Shown: in pieces, positions 1 through 11,222 of the stretch
Layout of the letters: each line of letters begins with the position of its first letter
How positions within the stretch are numbered: position 1 is the stretch's first letter
Notes under the pieces: generated by a model
Told to the model about the DNA's origin: nothing
Seen by the model: the letters and a program-made list of their open reading frames with translations, nothing else
Databases searched by the model: none
Translations under genes and position numbers: made by a program
Assembly (NCBI GenBank): GCA_009739215.1
Contig: VSJF01000003.1
Span: forward strand, 2,046,001-2,110,000
Length of the DNA stretch: 64,000 nt
Reading direction: 5' to 3'
Source: Floccularia luteovirens
Taxonomy: Eukaryota > Basidiomycota > Agaricomycetes > Agaricales > Squamanitaceae

Positions 1-2
1 AC

Positions 3-2842
3 CAACGTTTTCAATCACTAGTTTGGTCATGCTTAGACTCAGATCTCACCAAGACGGCAGTATTTTATGCTGAAAGATACTTTGCCATGGATCCTCAGAA
101 TCACGAGTCGAGACACCTTTATGCAACGGCGCTACTCCGAGAAGGTCAAACATACTCAGCACTTTGTCTCGTTAATATTGCTTCAGACGTTCAATGTACT
201 GGATGCTTGGAGATTAAGGCAAAGTGTTGTACTGCGTTAGGTCGCCACCGACAGGCACGTGAAGCATTGGAAATGACATTGCAAGACGCGAATTATTTGT
301 CCTCAGGTTTGTTCATTTTTTATTGTGTCAAAATTGCTTATGATCTAATTCATTACCAGCTTCCTCAAGCACCAGAGTGGCACGACCGTTCCCGGAAGAA
401 GCTGCTTTACGATGTAAATCTGGAAATACAGCATTGAAGGGAAATCTCCCGGAAAAGGCATCACGAAGCTTTCGGGATGCTCTTGCATTGAATCCTTATT
501 TGTGGGAGGCTTTTGAGGGACTGTGTGCTCTTGGTGCGTGCTTTAATACTTCTACATGTTTACATATTATTAATCCCTTGGTTTTAGGTTCTGTACCGGA
601 GATTGATGTGCTATTTCCCCCTCGTCCACCACCAGTTAAGAGGACACCCCCAGAAGATAATCCAACTAAGAACGTGCCTATTGCAACAGGTGCAGGCTTC
701 TTCACCCCCGATACTGGAAATGCAGGCAATCTATTTCGTGGTTGGAAACCAGAGATACCACAGACGCAACCTTTCAGAATGGCCCTACCAATAATTAATC
801 GCGACATACCGTGAGTCGTTTGGCATTCATTTCTTTCAACTCTGCGCTACGCCTTAACGCTCTGGATTTTGCAGAGTGCCCAACGATTTGTTATCAATTC
901 CACCGGAAAACACAACAAATCAGACCCTACGTACCAGTCGGCCACAGCCTGAGAACTCTGGTCCTATGCAGGCACATGTCTCTAGGCCCCTTTCTTCGGC
1001 TGATGAAGCAGGCCCTATGCCCAAAAGACTGCGCTCAACGACACGACAACCTGAAGTAGTCAAACAGATCAAACCTAGTAAGACGAGTGTGGACGACCCC
1101 TTGAAAAAGGCACGCGCACGCCCGGTCTTGTCATTTGCTAACATCTTCTCATCTTCCGGTCGTCGTTCTCAGACCACCACGTCTAGTAGGATAACAACCG
1201 GTCCCGGGAAGAATAATACTCAACCGACTGCAGGTATTATTCCAACCCGAAGGAGTACCCGTTTGCTTAGCGGCACAGGGGCCAAAACATCGCATCCACC
1301 CAAGGTATGCAACTCTCCTAATGGAAGTACTGCTGTTGATAAGACCTCAAATTTAATTGTGACTTTATAGCATCTTCCTTCACGCGATCGGAGAAGGCCA
1401 CCCGCGCAGTCTAGAAATCGATCCGCCGAGTCAGATAAAGACGATGAAGCCTTTATCGCCGGAGAAGTGGCATATTCGACGTCGCCACCACCTTCTGCTC
1501 TGTCGCCAAGATCTGAAGTTTCACCTTCGCCCAGCAATTGGACCTCAGCGCATGAACAGCTTGCCCAGGAAGAATATGACGGAGAGCTTGCTGATCAATA
1601 TATTTATGACCTTATGCGGAAGTTTGCAAGCGCTACGAGGGCTTTGGCAGTGTTTGATTGTCAGAAGTGTTTGGATGAGCTTGAACAGCTGCCTCATGCC
1701 CACCAGAACTCTCCGTGGGTACTTGCCATGGTTGGTAGGGCACACTATGAAAAGCAAGATTATGCTTCCGTGAGTTGATTGCCACTTTACCTCCGCCCAT
1801 TCATTGAAGCTGTTGTTTGTATTTTATTTTAAGGCTGAGCGTGCCTTCAAGGCCGTTAGAACCCTAGAACCACATAGACTGTGGGATATGGAAGTTTATT
1901 CAACCCTTTTATGGCATTTGCAACGCAATGTGGAATTATCATATCTCGCCCAAGAACTACTCAATATCAACCCTCGTTCTCCTCAGGCTTGGATTGCAAT
2001 AGGGAATTTATTTTCCCTGCAAAAAGAGCGATTGCAGGCCTTGACGTGTTTTCGACGCGCTGCCCAACTTGATCCTACTTGTGCATATGCGTATACATTA
2101 AGCGGTCATGAGTCCATAGACGAAGACCTTGACAAGGCCATCAACTTCTTCCAGTCAGCCTTGCGTGCTGACCCGCGCCATTATAATGCATGGTATGGTA
2201 GTTTTCATAAGCGGACAATCAAATGCTTATCATTTGATACCGATCGCCAGGTACGGTTTGGGGACCTGCTATCTCAGGATGAGCAAGATACGCCTTGCGG
2301 AATATCACTATCGGAAAGCTGTAGAGATTCATCCCAATAACGCCGTCTTACTTGGATGCGTCGGAATGGTACGTACAATTCGGAAACAATAATCTAAATT
2401 ATGGAAATCTCACGGTTCCGACTTTTTCTGACAGGCTGTGGAAAGGCGTGGCGAACGCGATGCTGCACTTTTATTATTCGATGATGCTGTTCGCTTGGAT
2501 CCAGATAATGCTCTTGTTCGTTATCGGCGAGCCAAAATATTGGTGTCTATGCGGAAATACCGTGTAAGTCACCCCACGTAGTTCCCTCTCTAATGACTAG
2601 AACTTATTTAATTGCCCCATTAGCGCGCGCTTGAAGATCTACTACATCTGAGAAATAATACCCCTGAGGAGTCAAATGTCGTCTTCCAGTTGGCTAAAGT
2701 TTATCGGTTGCTTGGGGATCAAGTGAACGCCGCTCATACCCTAGCGGTTGCACGTGACATATCACCAAAGAGCATGAACAAAATTATGAAACTTTTGGAG
2801 ACAGTGAAAGACGAAGATGATGATAATATGGATGAAGGATGA
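3..2842 (+). CDS. CDC27: Anaphase-promoting complex subunit 3 (Cdc27/Nuc2), 5'-partial
   Basis: TPR scaffold subunit of the anaphase-promoting complex, the ubiquitin ligase that drives sister separation and mitotic exit. The frame is open from base 3 and reads WSCLDSDLTKTAVFYAERYF, the family's N-terminal TPR region, so the true start lies upstream of the window. Short introns with GT/AG borders sit at about 307-359, 534-588, 811-873, 1305-1370, 1769-1833 and further down, all joining in frame. A low-complexity Ser/Pro/Arg linker (about 870-1560) separates the N-terminal TPRs from a C-terminal TPR array (about 1560-2800) with repeats such as NPRSPQAWIAIGNLFSLQ and DPRHYNAWYGLGTCYLR. The protein ends in an acidic tail (DEDDDNMDEG) and a TGA at 2840-2842. 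No frame damage seen. The identification is strong because both TPR blocks and their order match Cdc27. Confidence 0.93.
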
Positions 2843-3553
2843 CGTGACCGATAAAGGGGGTTGTGAGATAATTCTTGTAGACACTTAGATGGATGAATGG
2901 GTGCTGGTACACTAGCTAGCTAACTGCCGTGTAATGCGCATGTTGATATATTATTGGATAGTTAGAGGCGAGGAAGGCGCAAGACTGGGATATGCGGGGG
3001 TGAGGATGACGGTACTACTGATGAACTGGTGCGGTGTTGCGAGGATAATGGGATCGGAATCCGGAGAGTAATTCCGGTTGGAGTTTGGATTGGTTCAGGG
3101 CCATCAAATTCGGGGGAATGGGTGGTTTGTACTGGTTTGTTTGGTACTACCGAGTCATTGGCGGATGAGCTGTAGCATTATATAAGCAAATATATATATT
3201 CTTGCTCCTTTGTCTCTGCCCTCCCCTTCATCGCTTTGCCCCACTCGTAATAGCCTCCCATGTCTACCTAAGACCCTTCGTCGTCGTTCCCCTCCTCTTC
3301 TTTATCGCCGAGTCCTATAGTCGACTTTCTGGCGGCTCTCTCATATCGAGAATGGTTAATAAACTCATCCGTATCTCCAAGAACGGCTCCCTACTATTCG
3401 AACCCGAAATCGTTGACCGTATACACTTCTCCTGACCCCCACACCTTGACATCTAGTGAGTTCTTTCGCTCCTTTATACCCCTATCATATCTTATACCAC
3501 TTCCAGGCCTCTCTCTATCAAAACACACTGATACACAGACTCGAACCATATCT
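2843..3553. other. Intergenic region and pyrimidine-rich leader of the next gene
   Basis: No gene recognised. After a G-rich, A/T-mixed stretch (about 2940-3170) there is a TATA-like run around 3179-3200 (tataagcaaatatatatatt), then about 350 bases of C/T-rich sequence leading to the ATG at 3554. CT-rich tracts just after a TATA-like box are typical of strongly expressed fungal promoters and 5' leaders. Assigning it to the downstream gene is inference. Confidence 0.45.
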
Positions 3554-4453
3554 ATGTCATCCGAAAATTTATTTTCCCTCGCCCGTTCCAAATTGCATTT
3601 GTCCGTGGGTAGTAAGGACAACTGCAGTTTGCATCGTTGGGTGCTCCTCAAAAACTCGATTATCCACTCGCCTACTCAGACTCACAGCAATACCTCGACT
3701 AACTCCTCTGACTCTTCTCTCTCAAATCCTTTAAATGACGTCGAAGTCGATGACGACGTACAAGAGGTATCAAGTTCTGTCGAAGTTGATTCTTTCATGT
3801 TCCCAGACGCTGGAAAACTTGTTAGCAGTCAGAATGCAGATGTAAATGCCTCGGAAGCGCAATGGCTCGACTCTCTTCTCGAAACTTTGGGTGACGACGA
3901 TGAGAGCTATGAATTCAATGTGGATTCTGAAAACTCCGATTCAGTTATACAAGCCGACGACGACGAGGACCATTTTTTAAGTCCAATAGGGTCGCCAATG
4001 TCCTCTTCGGATGATCTTGTGAATCAACCTGCTTATTATCCTTCTCCAACTACTGTACAATATACTCCATGCCCAACATTTATTCATCCGTACAATTTTG
4101 ACTCTGCTTTCGATTCTGCAATCACTTCTCTCCCTGCACCATATGAAGACCCTCTTCCCTACCATGATATTTCTTCTGACCTGGAGGACCTCTCCGTTCC
4201 CGACGCCATAGAAGATAATTCGGACGATGAGTCTGACTCCCCACCTACTCCTTCATTTGGTCGTTCAAGTTCGTCTCTCTCTTTGCTTGACCCTGCTATG
4301 GTACCTCTCCCTTCTGAGCGCAGTAGATTGCGCCATTCCGTTCCACATGTTTATATTGACTTGGACGAGCCCTATTTTCTCCCCTTTGACCCCCTTCCCT
4401 TCCCAGAAGACCATCACCAAGTTTCTTATAATCCTTATCATCAAGAGTGCTAG
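3554..4453 (+). CDS. Acidic, serine-rich protein of unknown function
   Basis: Single-exon frame of 299 residues. The chosen start begins MSSENLFSLARSKLHLS. An in-frame ATG exists at 3413, but it lies inside the CT-rich leader and would add an unconserved-looking tail. The first ~35 residues (LARSKLHLSVG, CSLHRWVLLKNSI) look like a folded or binding segment. The rest is strongly acidic and rich in Ser, Asp and Pro, with runs such as VDDDVQE, GDDDESYEF and DDDEDHF, and has no membrane segment or signal peptide. I do not recognise a family. The composition resembles disordered regulatory or transcription-associated proteins, but that is only an impression. The coding case rests on the long uninterrupted frame, the well-placed promoter-like region and the biased but consistent composition. 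Confidence 0.7.
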   Translation: MSSENLFSLARSKLHLSVGSKDNCSLHRWVLLKNSIIHSPTQTHSNTSTNSSDSSLSNPLNDVEVDDDVQEVSSSVEVDSFMFPDAGKLVSSQNADVNASEAQWLDSLLETLGDDDESYEFNVDSENSDSVIQADDDEDHFLSPIGSPMSSSDDLVNQPAYYPSPTTVQYTPCPTFIHPYNFDSAFDSAITSLPAPYEDPLPYHDISSDLEDLSVPDAIEDNSDDESDSPPTPSFGRSSSSLSLLDPAMVPLPSERSRLRHSVPHVYIDLDEPYFLPFDPLPFPEDHHQVSYNPYHQEC

Positions 4454-4794
4454 TCGCTACATTACCGGTATATTTGCTTATGTCACTCTAGTATGGTCGC
4501 GTGTCCACTCATGTCTTACCACACCTTGTTTGCAATTTTTTGGGGTTTACTCATTTGTCGATAAGGGTTTCAATAGTATGTTATCATTGACCTGACACCC
4601 TTGTAAGGGAAAGGATCTGACTTGAGCCTAAATTGCTGCCTCCCTTGTTCCCTTAAACCATGCTTCCGATTTCTTCCTTTGGTTACTTGCCACGGAAGCT
4701 CGCCGTCAGCCGAGGAATTCTTGTAACCTTTTAGATACGGCTGCCGCGGCATATCAAGGAGATCAATCTCAGCAGTCAGCTATCTTCCGAAGAC

Positions 4795-5856
4795 TCAGGT
4801 GGCTTTAATAACCCCGCGAAGACTATCTCCGACTCTTGGGACAGTACATACTGGACAGACGTGTTGTTGAAAGCAGTCGGGCATACGGCACATTCTGGAA
4901 GGAGCTGAGACTGAAGATTCGGTGCTAAGAGTCCCGTGAGAGTACATCAGCAGGGTTATAGCGCGGTGTATCCGCAGTTTCTCACCCAATCGTAGGAGAA
5001 ATGGAACTCTATCTTCCAATTTGTGACTTGGGTTACTTGAGAAAACAAAAATTTTTCGTCTGGTATCGCAGACTACCAAGAAAGGAGACGCATACCTATC
5101 TATGTAATCGGATAGGCTATTCGCTACCAATAGAAGCTTTAAGATCTGCTTCGGTGTCCAATTGGAACGAATTAGGTTTTCATACAGTTCCATATCGCAA
5201 TGTGGCATGAAACATATTGTGGCATTGTTCAAGCAGTGTTCTCCATTCTACAAATAGGCAATAGCCGTAATAGAAACGGTCAGTTCCTTGTGTAAAGACA
5301 AATAGAGCTCAAGGACATGCCCTATTTTCTGTCAACACATTGATTTTGAGATCATCGAATAGTGATGTATCTTCCGCCGTGAAGACAGGATCATATACGG
5401 ATATTCTAGCAGGATTCTGCGACAGGTGATTTTACGTAAAGTAACCTTTTGTTAGGAGTGTGTTCCACATATATCAAAAGATGATACACACGATACTCAG
5501 GCGTTCACATATCTCAATCAGGAATGCAAGTTGAACACGGGAGATATGTGATGAAGTAGGACTACCAAGCCCCAAACACAACACGCCTGGATTTTCAAAG
5601 GACAGGGAGGTACATGCATTTTCTATAATTTCTATTTTACAACTTAGATCAAGAGTGGACAAATAATTTACGTGGGTTTGATTTACCAACTTTTGCATTG
5701 TTGAACCCAATCGTTGATCTCAAGGTCGCCCCTGATTCGATTGAGCAAGTCCGAGGGAGGGGCTGGTTGTTTAACAGAGTTGTTCCTTCGTTTTCTCCGT
5801 GGTTTGACAACTGTGAATTGAGAATACGAAAATGGAATTGTATGTGTCCCACTCAT
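4795..5856 (-). CDS. SRR1-like domain protein
   Basis: Member of the SRR1-like family, named for plant Sensitivity to Red light Reduced 1; in fungi its members are mostly uncharacterised. The start codon at 5854-5856 opens MSGTHTIPFSYSQFTVVKPR. Then come QPAPPSDLLNRIRGDLEIND, the core LCLGLGSPTSSHISRVQLAF, ISVYDPVFTAEDTSLFDDL, VLTENR, and the hallmark CFMPHCDMELYENLIRSNWT followed by LLLVANSLSDYID. All are joined by short introns (for example GTAAAT..CTAAG near 5650-5700). One intron starts with GC instead of GT at 5319-5320 (GCATGT..GTAG), and splicing there gives NR-NGEHCLNNATICFMPHC in frame. After the SRR1 core the C-terminal ~75 residues (HKLEDRVPFLL.., CRMPDCFQQHVCPVC) are unusual and carry several Cys. 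The frame is intact if the splicing is right. Confidence 0.7.
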
Positions 5857-6448
5857 TGTGGTGGAGTCCAAGTTGAGGCGAACCTGGTGGCATTTAAAAA
5901 AAAAAAAGTGGATTATGATTATCAATAGCCTGGAAAGCAAGCATGAACAATCAATACAGTAATGTGGGGATTGATGTCAGTCAACCTGAACCGGTTCATA
6001 ATCATCAAGGGAGTCATGTTACCGTCATGCATGATTTTTTCTGCTGAGACCTTACATCCTGGCGCTTTTCCACCACGTTCCAGGGTTGAGAAAACAAATG
6101 CACGGAATTCCCGAGCCATTCCTAAATGACTCCTAAATACGAGTCTGTGTGACCAAAATGTCGGTCGGACCAACGATGAGCATACATAAAAGTCCAGACC
6201 TATTTGAGTTGTTCGGCGAACTTGAGAAGCGAAAGAGCTCCCGAGTCATTTTCAACGTCACGACAGGTCATATATATTTGTTGACTTGTTGTCATAAATA
6301 AAGTATCCACGACTTCTCATGAGAAGGTGTTGGAGTCGTGCCTTAACGAGACATGTCAGTCAGATGCTTTCGTATCAATTCTTCCCCGGACGTCAGGAGA
6401 TTGTGTATTACTCTGAATCCTGATCTTTGTTAAGCGGCATTACCGAGG
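5857..6448. other. Intergenic, no gene seen
   Basis: Spacer between the SRR1-like start and the end of the Tma20-like gene. It contains an A-run at about 5897-5908. I see no conserved protein motif on either strand and no RNA gene. Confidence 0.4.
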
Positions 6449-7169
6449 TCATACGGTCTTCAAACCCCAAAGATCATCTCCCAAGTACGTTGCAGTTTCT
6501 ACCCCAATACCCTTATTGATCTTTTTCATCTCTTCTGTCCCAAGTTTCGTGATCCCGACCCCAACGGCGTGCTCTTTCCCTTCAGCATGAATGGCAACTA
6601 GAGCGCCAGGCCGGTAGGGCTGCATCCTCCAGGTGGGAGGTACCCGCCAGCGGACGTCAGGCCCGGACACATCATGTGCGCCCCCGCCAGCAGAAAGCGA
6701 ATTGCGCCACGATCGACTTTAACCATAGGAAGAATGTACGGGTCTACAAAGGAACAGAACTTTTAACACACAGAGCGGTAGGCTAGACAGTTTAAGGAGT
6801 CACATTTGTGTAACAAGCGCAATGTGGGATAAAATGGCCCATCAAAATGCTGGAAAAACAAAGGTTCTCCCTGTAAAGCGTAAATTGAAATGTGTTCTCT
6901 GCTATGGATCATAAAACCAGGTGACATATCGGCATGAAACGAAGACAGACCATTTGACAAGTACAAGGCCCTCCTTCTTTGGCCAGAACGCCTCTAATGT
7001 TTCGGGTTCAATCTTCCATTGCGAGAGAACAGCAGTTCGAATTGATCTCTGAATCGATGTCTTAATGGGCGTGTGTCCTGTAATATCAGTGGAAGGTGAA
7101 AATCTGCAAGGGATCTAAGTTCAGGGATGTGTTAGGGTGAATGTTATATTTGACATACTTCTTAAACAT
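6449..7169 (-). pseudogene. TMA20: Tma20/MCTS1 (PUA-domain translation factor), two frameshifts
   Basis: Tma20/MCT-1 works with Tma22/DENR in ribosome recycling and re-initiation. The spliced minus-strand reading is MFKKFSPSTDITGHTPIKTS, then QRSIRTAVLSQWKIEPETLE, EAFWPKKEGLVLVKCREHIS, GEPLFFQHFDGPFYPTLRLL, then [20 protein letters not shown] and [15 protein letters not shown]. The PUA end is VAIHAEGKEHAVGVG..INKGIGVETATYLGDDLW. Three introns join cleanly. Between YLPP and VAIHAEG the reading must change frame twice, near 6629-6632 and near 6608: the expected linker LEDAALPA lies in a third frame. The rest of the gene shows no decay, so this is either a very recent pseudogene or a sequence error. 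I could not repair it with an intron. Confidence 0.8.
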
Positions 7170-7547
7170 GCTTTTCGATACCCCACAAGTCGTTGAACGG
7201 AAGTAGAGCAAGTGAGCTTGATGATCAAACTTCAATAGATAACGATTATGAAAAAGGTGTTGTTTATTACATTCTTTACACACAACGTGACGACCCAATA
7301 TAGCTGCAACCAAGATTTTTAGTAACTTACAACGTCTTCAAAGAAGGAAAAGATCCGGGGTGGAAATGAGGTATGTCGTTATGGTTCAACGCAAATTAAA
7401 CATATACTAGGGTAGCTGAGACAGGAATGGTTGCACTACAGTAAAATCCGTGGTTTTGCGCCTGCACACAGCAGTTGTCGATTCGGTTATGAAAAGAAGC
7501 AATAATATAAGGATCTCCCATCATTCACATGGAAATACCCTGACGTT
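7170..7547. other. Intergenic between Tma20 and the exportin remnant
   Basis: No gene recognised. It is the upstream region of the minus-strand Tma20-like gene and the 3' flank of the decayed exportin copy. Confidence 0.35.
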
Positions 7548-9660
7548 GTATGTCCTCATCCCTATTCTTTAACTGGTCGGGCTTAAGCACTCCTAGCGTG
7601 ATTCCGCTCTGTGGCCGCTTCCAGTCGTTTTCCTCCAGGTAAAGTTCAGCGCTATCTCCTGCCGAGAACTCCTCAAATTGTATCAGCAGGAAATTGCGAA
7701 GGGTAAATCAGAAACGGCTAATGACATTGTGATGTCCTATCAGTGTTACAACAAATGGCATAATTTTAGAACTGGAGTAGAGGAAAAAATTAGTTACGCG
7801 ATATCTTATGCAAAACACAGATAACGGTCACCTTTGCACGAGGGGGAAAGCTGTTTTCGATAAGTTGGCGGTGTATAGGCACGCATTTGGCGTTTGACAT
7901 GTGTGAACTAGGAATTTGCATGGAATCGAACAACTCGTCATTAACTACGCTAGGTGTGACAAGCTGGACCACCCGCGCCAACAAGCACGTTTAAGCCACT
8001 CTCGTAAACTGTATCGGGGAGCACCGAAGATACATCCCGAATGATGTTGAGGTGTCATTATTTGACAAATTCCAGTATTACAGATAGATCCGTGGCGAGG
8101 TCAAAAATTAATTACAAACCCCAGACATGCTGCACGTTAAATGAACTCTAGAGCTATTAACGGAGCAGATAATGAACACATACAAGTTAATCAGATATCG
8201 GCAATATCCCGCGTCGTGTGCTTGAAACTCCAGATGATACTATCTATGAAGTTGGGATGTTTGTTTTTCTATCAGGGCTCTCCGGTAATGAATATAAGAA
8301 TGGAGGGGAAACCTCACCTTGACAGCAGTGTATAATAATTACACGTAATATTCTGAAGAGTTGTTGAGGAGTCTTATGCAATGCTCCGGATAATCGGAAA
8401 GGTCTTCATTGATCATATCCAAAGCTGATTCGAATACATCACCCAGGATAGCAGGCACTTTCGACATTAAGGAGATCTATAATCCGGAACTTACCTGAGG
8501 TGTTATGAAGGCAATAGAGACGAACATACGCTTACACAGGTGATAAATGTAGCGGAAACATTTATCATTTCCACATCGCTGACCACAGGGGCATTTTGTT
8601 GATAGTTCGCTCAACATAACATTCAGCAATGGATGCAAGAAATTGGTTTTGGAATATTCCAGATCTCCTGCGCTTGACATAGATTTCTTCCATTTTGACA
8701 TCTCCTGTGTTTCACTAAAAAAGGCTACATAAATGTGTTATACTCACAAAGATAGCATTACTCGCCTTCGCAAACGATACTTTCTTTCATAGTACTACGG
8801 ATAATCTTGTGCAGAGCTAGTACAGTAGTTGTCGAATCTGTAGCACGTAATTGTTTCCTATAATCCTATTGACCTACATGCAAATACATTAATCTTCAAA
8901 GAATTTTAAGGGCTTTGGATATTTTCGGCACTTGACAGTACGTCTGCGCCCTGTGAGGATTGTGATGTGAGAGGGCCCCAATACAAGTAGGGACTTGCAA
9001 GATATCCTGGGCAGTAGCTATGTGCTTTGTTAGGAGTTCTGTGAGGTTCGGAATAAGCCAGAAATCATATACTCTATTGAGTTGTTAACGTTGAGTCTAT
9101 CCATTTCAAAATTGAAAACTTTCTGAAAAGGGTATTTTAAAACACACCTACTGTGGTGATTGCAAGTTGTTAGCCAACTGTAATGACGTGGAATAGACGC
9201 AAAATCTTACCCCATAAATGGTTCATGTTCGTTTGGCTGCTGCGTGATAAAACTCTAGTGACATTTCTTGGGTATTTGATAATAGTATCGCATGCCATGT
9301 CCCGAACACCTAAATCAAACTAAACGTTACCAGTGTACAGAAGGTCAGATGCAACAAACGCTTCGTTCTTGTTCTCCTCGCGTTCTGACCATACCAACTC
9401 TTTGATGACACGGGACCAAAAGCCGTTTATCACATACAGTTTTAGGTTGGTTGTTTTAAGCTATTTACTCTGAGCAATTGCATTATTTTATTTCACGAAT
9501 TCTGCAACACTCGTTCTCTACAATGAATAACTTGTGTGTGGATAAGCAAAGAGCATCGAAATAGAGAATTTAAGAGAATAACTTACTTCCTCAGGTATGA
9601 CCACCTGTTCAAAGACAACGGGACAAACTTTTAACGACATAGATCCTTTCTCAAGCAGAG
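7548..9660 (-). pseudogene. Decayed exportin-1 (Crm1/Xpo1) copy
   Basis: Remnant of a third exportin-1 gene, in the same orientation as the two complete copies upstream of it. Recognisable pieces, in exportin order from 9650 down: VVIPEEV; VIKELVWSEREENKNEAFVA (complete copies: [20 protein letters not shown]); VRDMACDTIIK; GADVLSSAENI; AGDLEYSKTNFLHPLLNVML; ALDMINEDLSDYPEH; LARVVQLVTPSVVNDELFDS; FEEFSAGDSAELYLEEN; and LKPDQLKNRDEDIQR, where the normal stop after DEDI is lost. Between these the frames are broken by stops and indels, and the N-terminal third is absent. The 5' truncation falls a few hundred bases from a retrotransposon gag remnant. Too damaged to encode a working karyopherin. 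Confidence 0.85.
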
Positions 9661-10128
9661 ATATGTATGTACGCCGTAAGCATCAACTAATAACTTTCCA
9701 AATCTCGTCCTAGCCTACTTGTGATTTGGATGAGGAATAAGTGTACCGGGAGGATCTCATTTTGATTCTCTTCTTTTTCAAAGCAATGAGATGGTCTTTA
9801 AAAATTAGCAAGGAACAAACGCGATTCCATATAAGCTCATTCAGATTTCCCCGCATGCCCCTCGACAATGAAAACATCGATCACGTGCACAGGCTCAATA
9901 ATGCTTCGGAATTGTGGCACTCAGAGTTACTTAATACTCTATAGTACAGTACAAACAGAACTCAAGCTAAACTATGCCGCCATTTCACTAAATAACCTTT
10001 TAGTCGGACAGTTCCTACTCAAATGGCCACATGTGGCCAAAATTGAAACATAAAACCTTTTCTTTTTGCTTCATGATCCTGAACCATTGTGCTTCCTTTC
10101 CCCAAAAGTACTCTTAGTTACGACACTT
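9661..10128. other. Unassigned spacer between exportin remnant and gag remnant
   Basis: No conserved protein piece seen on either strand. It may hold unrecognisable remains of the missing exportin N-terminal third or of the retroelement. Confidence 0.3.
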
Positions 10129-10760
10129 CTAATCTAAGATGGTGAAGTGCTTAGTATAAAGAGTAGGCATGGTACGTCGTAGAATTTTCATTCTCTGAAT
10201 CCTACTATCGGCACGGATTGCAGCATCCTTGTAGTCTTGATAAGTATAAGGGACGACTAGCATCTCATAGGTCATGTGAATGATTTCGTTGTTGAGTGCA
10301 TCGTCGAGTAGGGAGACAAGATAACTGACATGGTTTTGCAGTGGCAGATAGCCAGCATCTGCGGCATAGGATTCAAACTTCACGAAGAAGTTGGTGACCG
10401 TTTCTTCCCCTTGTTTCAGGGCATTCATTTCTCTAGTTGCATTCTGCTCCTTGAATGGGTCTCCAAATGCTTTTTCAAGCTCTGTCCAAAGTTGGGGAAA
10501 TGTTCCCCAATCCGGGTTTTCAACTTCTAATTTTGATCATATAAAGTTATCACACCATAGGGCGGGTATGTCGTATCGTAGCAGGTATGACAAAACAAAT
10601 AGTATCTTTGTTTTATCATCGGGGAAATCTTCGCTATTACCAATTATAAATAATTGGCATTGTCTCTTGAACTGGTCAAGGTTTTTACCATCAAATGGAG
10701 GAGGAGTGCACTCGGAGGATTGGGTAGAGCTTGAAGTAGAGGGTATTGTGTGCCAGTTTG
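10129..10760 (-). mobile_element. LTR-retrotransposon gag remnant
   Basis: Minus-strand reading gives a retrotransposon gag (capsid-like) domain: PPPFDGKNLDQFKRQCQLFI, then FPDDKTKILFVLSYL, WGTFPQLWTELEKAFGDPF and GEETVTNFFVKFESYAADAG. PFDG..F..F with DDKTKI and W...F...FGDP is the pattern of Ty3/gypsy-type gag proteins in basidiomycetes. There is an in-frame TGA at 10537-10539. No zinc knuckle, protease, reverse transcriptase or integrase follows, and I see no terminal repeats, so only a fragment remains. It sits inside the exportin array, next to the truncated end of the decayed copy. Confidence 0.75.
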
Positions 10761-10768
10761 AGGAATGA

Positions 10769-11222
10769 TTAATGATTAATGAAGGTGAACTGAGGTTTAT
10801 ATACTGAAAGATCGATATCTGTGTTTATATATGTAAATACATGAATAGTCCACAAGTCCTACTTGAGCTGTCTGGGTGACTGAGTGTGAATTAAGCACAA
10901 GCACTTTGGTAAAATGTGTTTGCTATGAGTACTCGAGTTCTTCTCACGTCAAGGATTCTGTGATTATTGTGATGTTTGAGTAAAAATGGATTGTATGGGT
11001 TATCTGCAGCTACGAGATTAGTTCGAAGGACCCGACTGTAGATATGATCCTACATAATCCGGCGTCACCAGTAGGTTTGATGATGCATTGAGACACAATA
11101 CACTCCCCAGTACTGCTACTCATGTGCAAAAACACGTAAAAATGTAATGCCCAAATAAATTATAATCCGCGAGTAGTCTTACACAAAAAAAAAACCCAAC
11201 ACAAGGGTTGTGCACCTCCACG
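10769..11222. other. Spacer downstream of the second exportin gene
   Basis: A/T-rich sequence with an A-run near 11184-11194 just downstream (minus strand) of the exportin stop at 11223. No gene seen. It probably holds the 3' UTR of the exportin gene. Confidence 0.35.

Noticed and set aside
6597..6642. A possible 46-nt intron (GTACCT..CTCTAG) that might rescue the Tma20 frame
   Set aside because: Removing it leaves the following PUA sequence out of frame and deletes conserved residues; 46 nt is also at the lower limit for introns here.
10330..10768. Plus-strand open frames of 66 and 125 codons
   Set aside because: They are antisense shadows of the gag domain, which reads convincingly on the minus strand.
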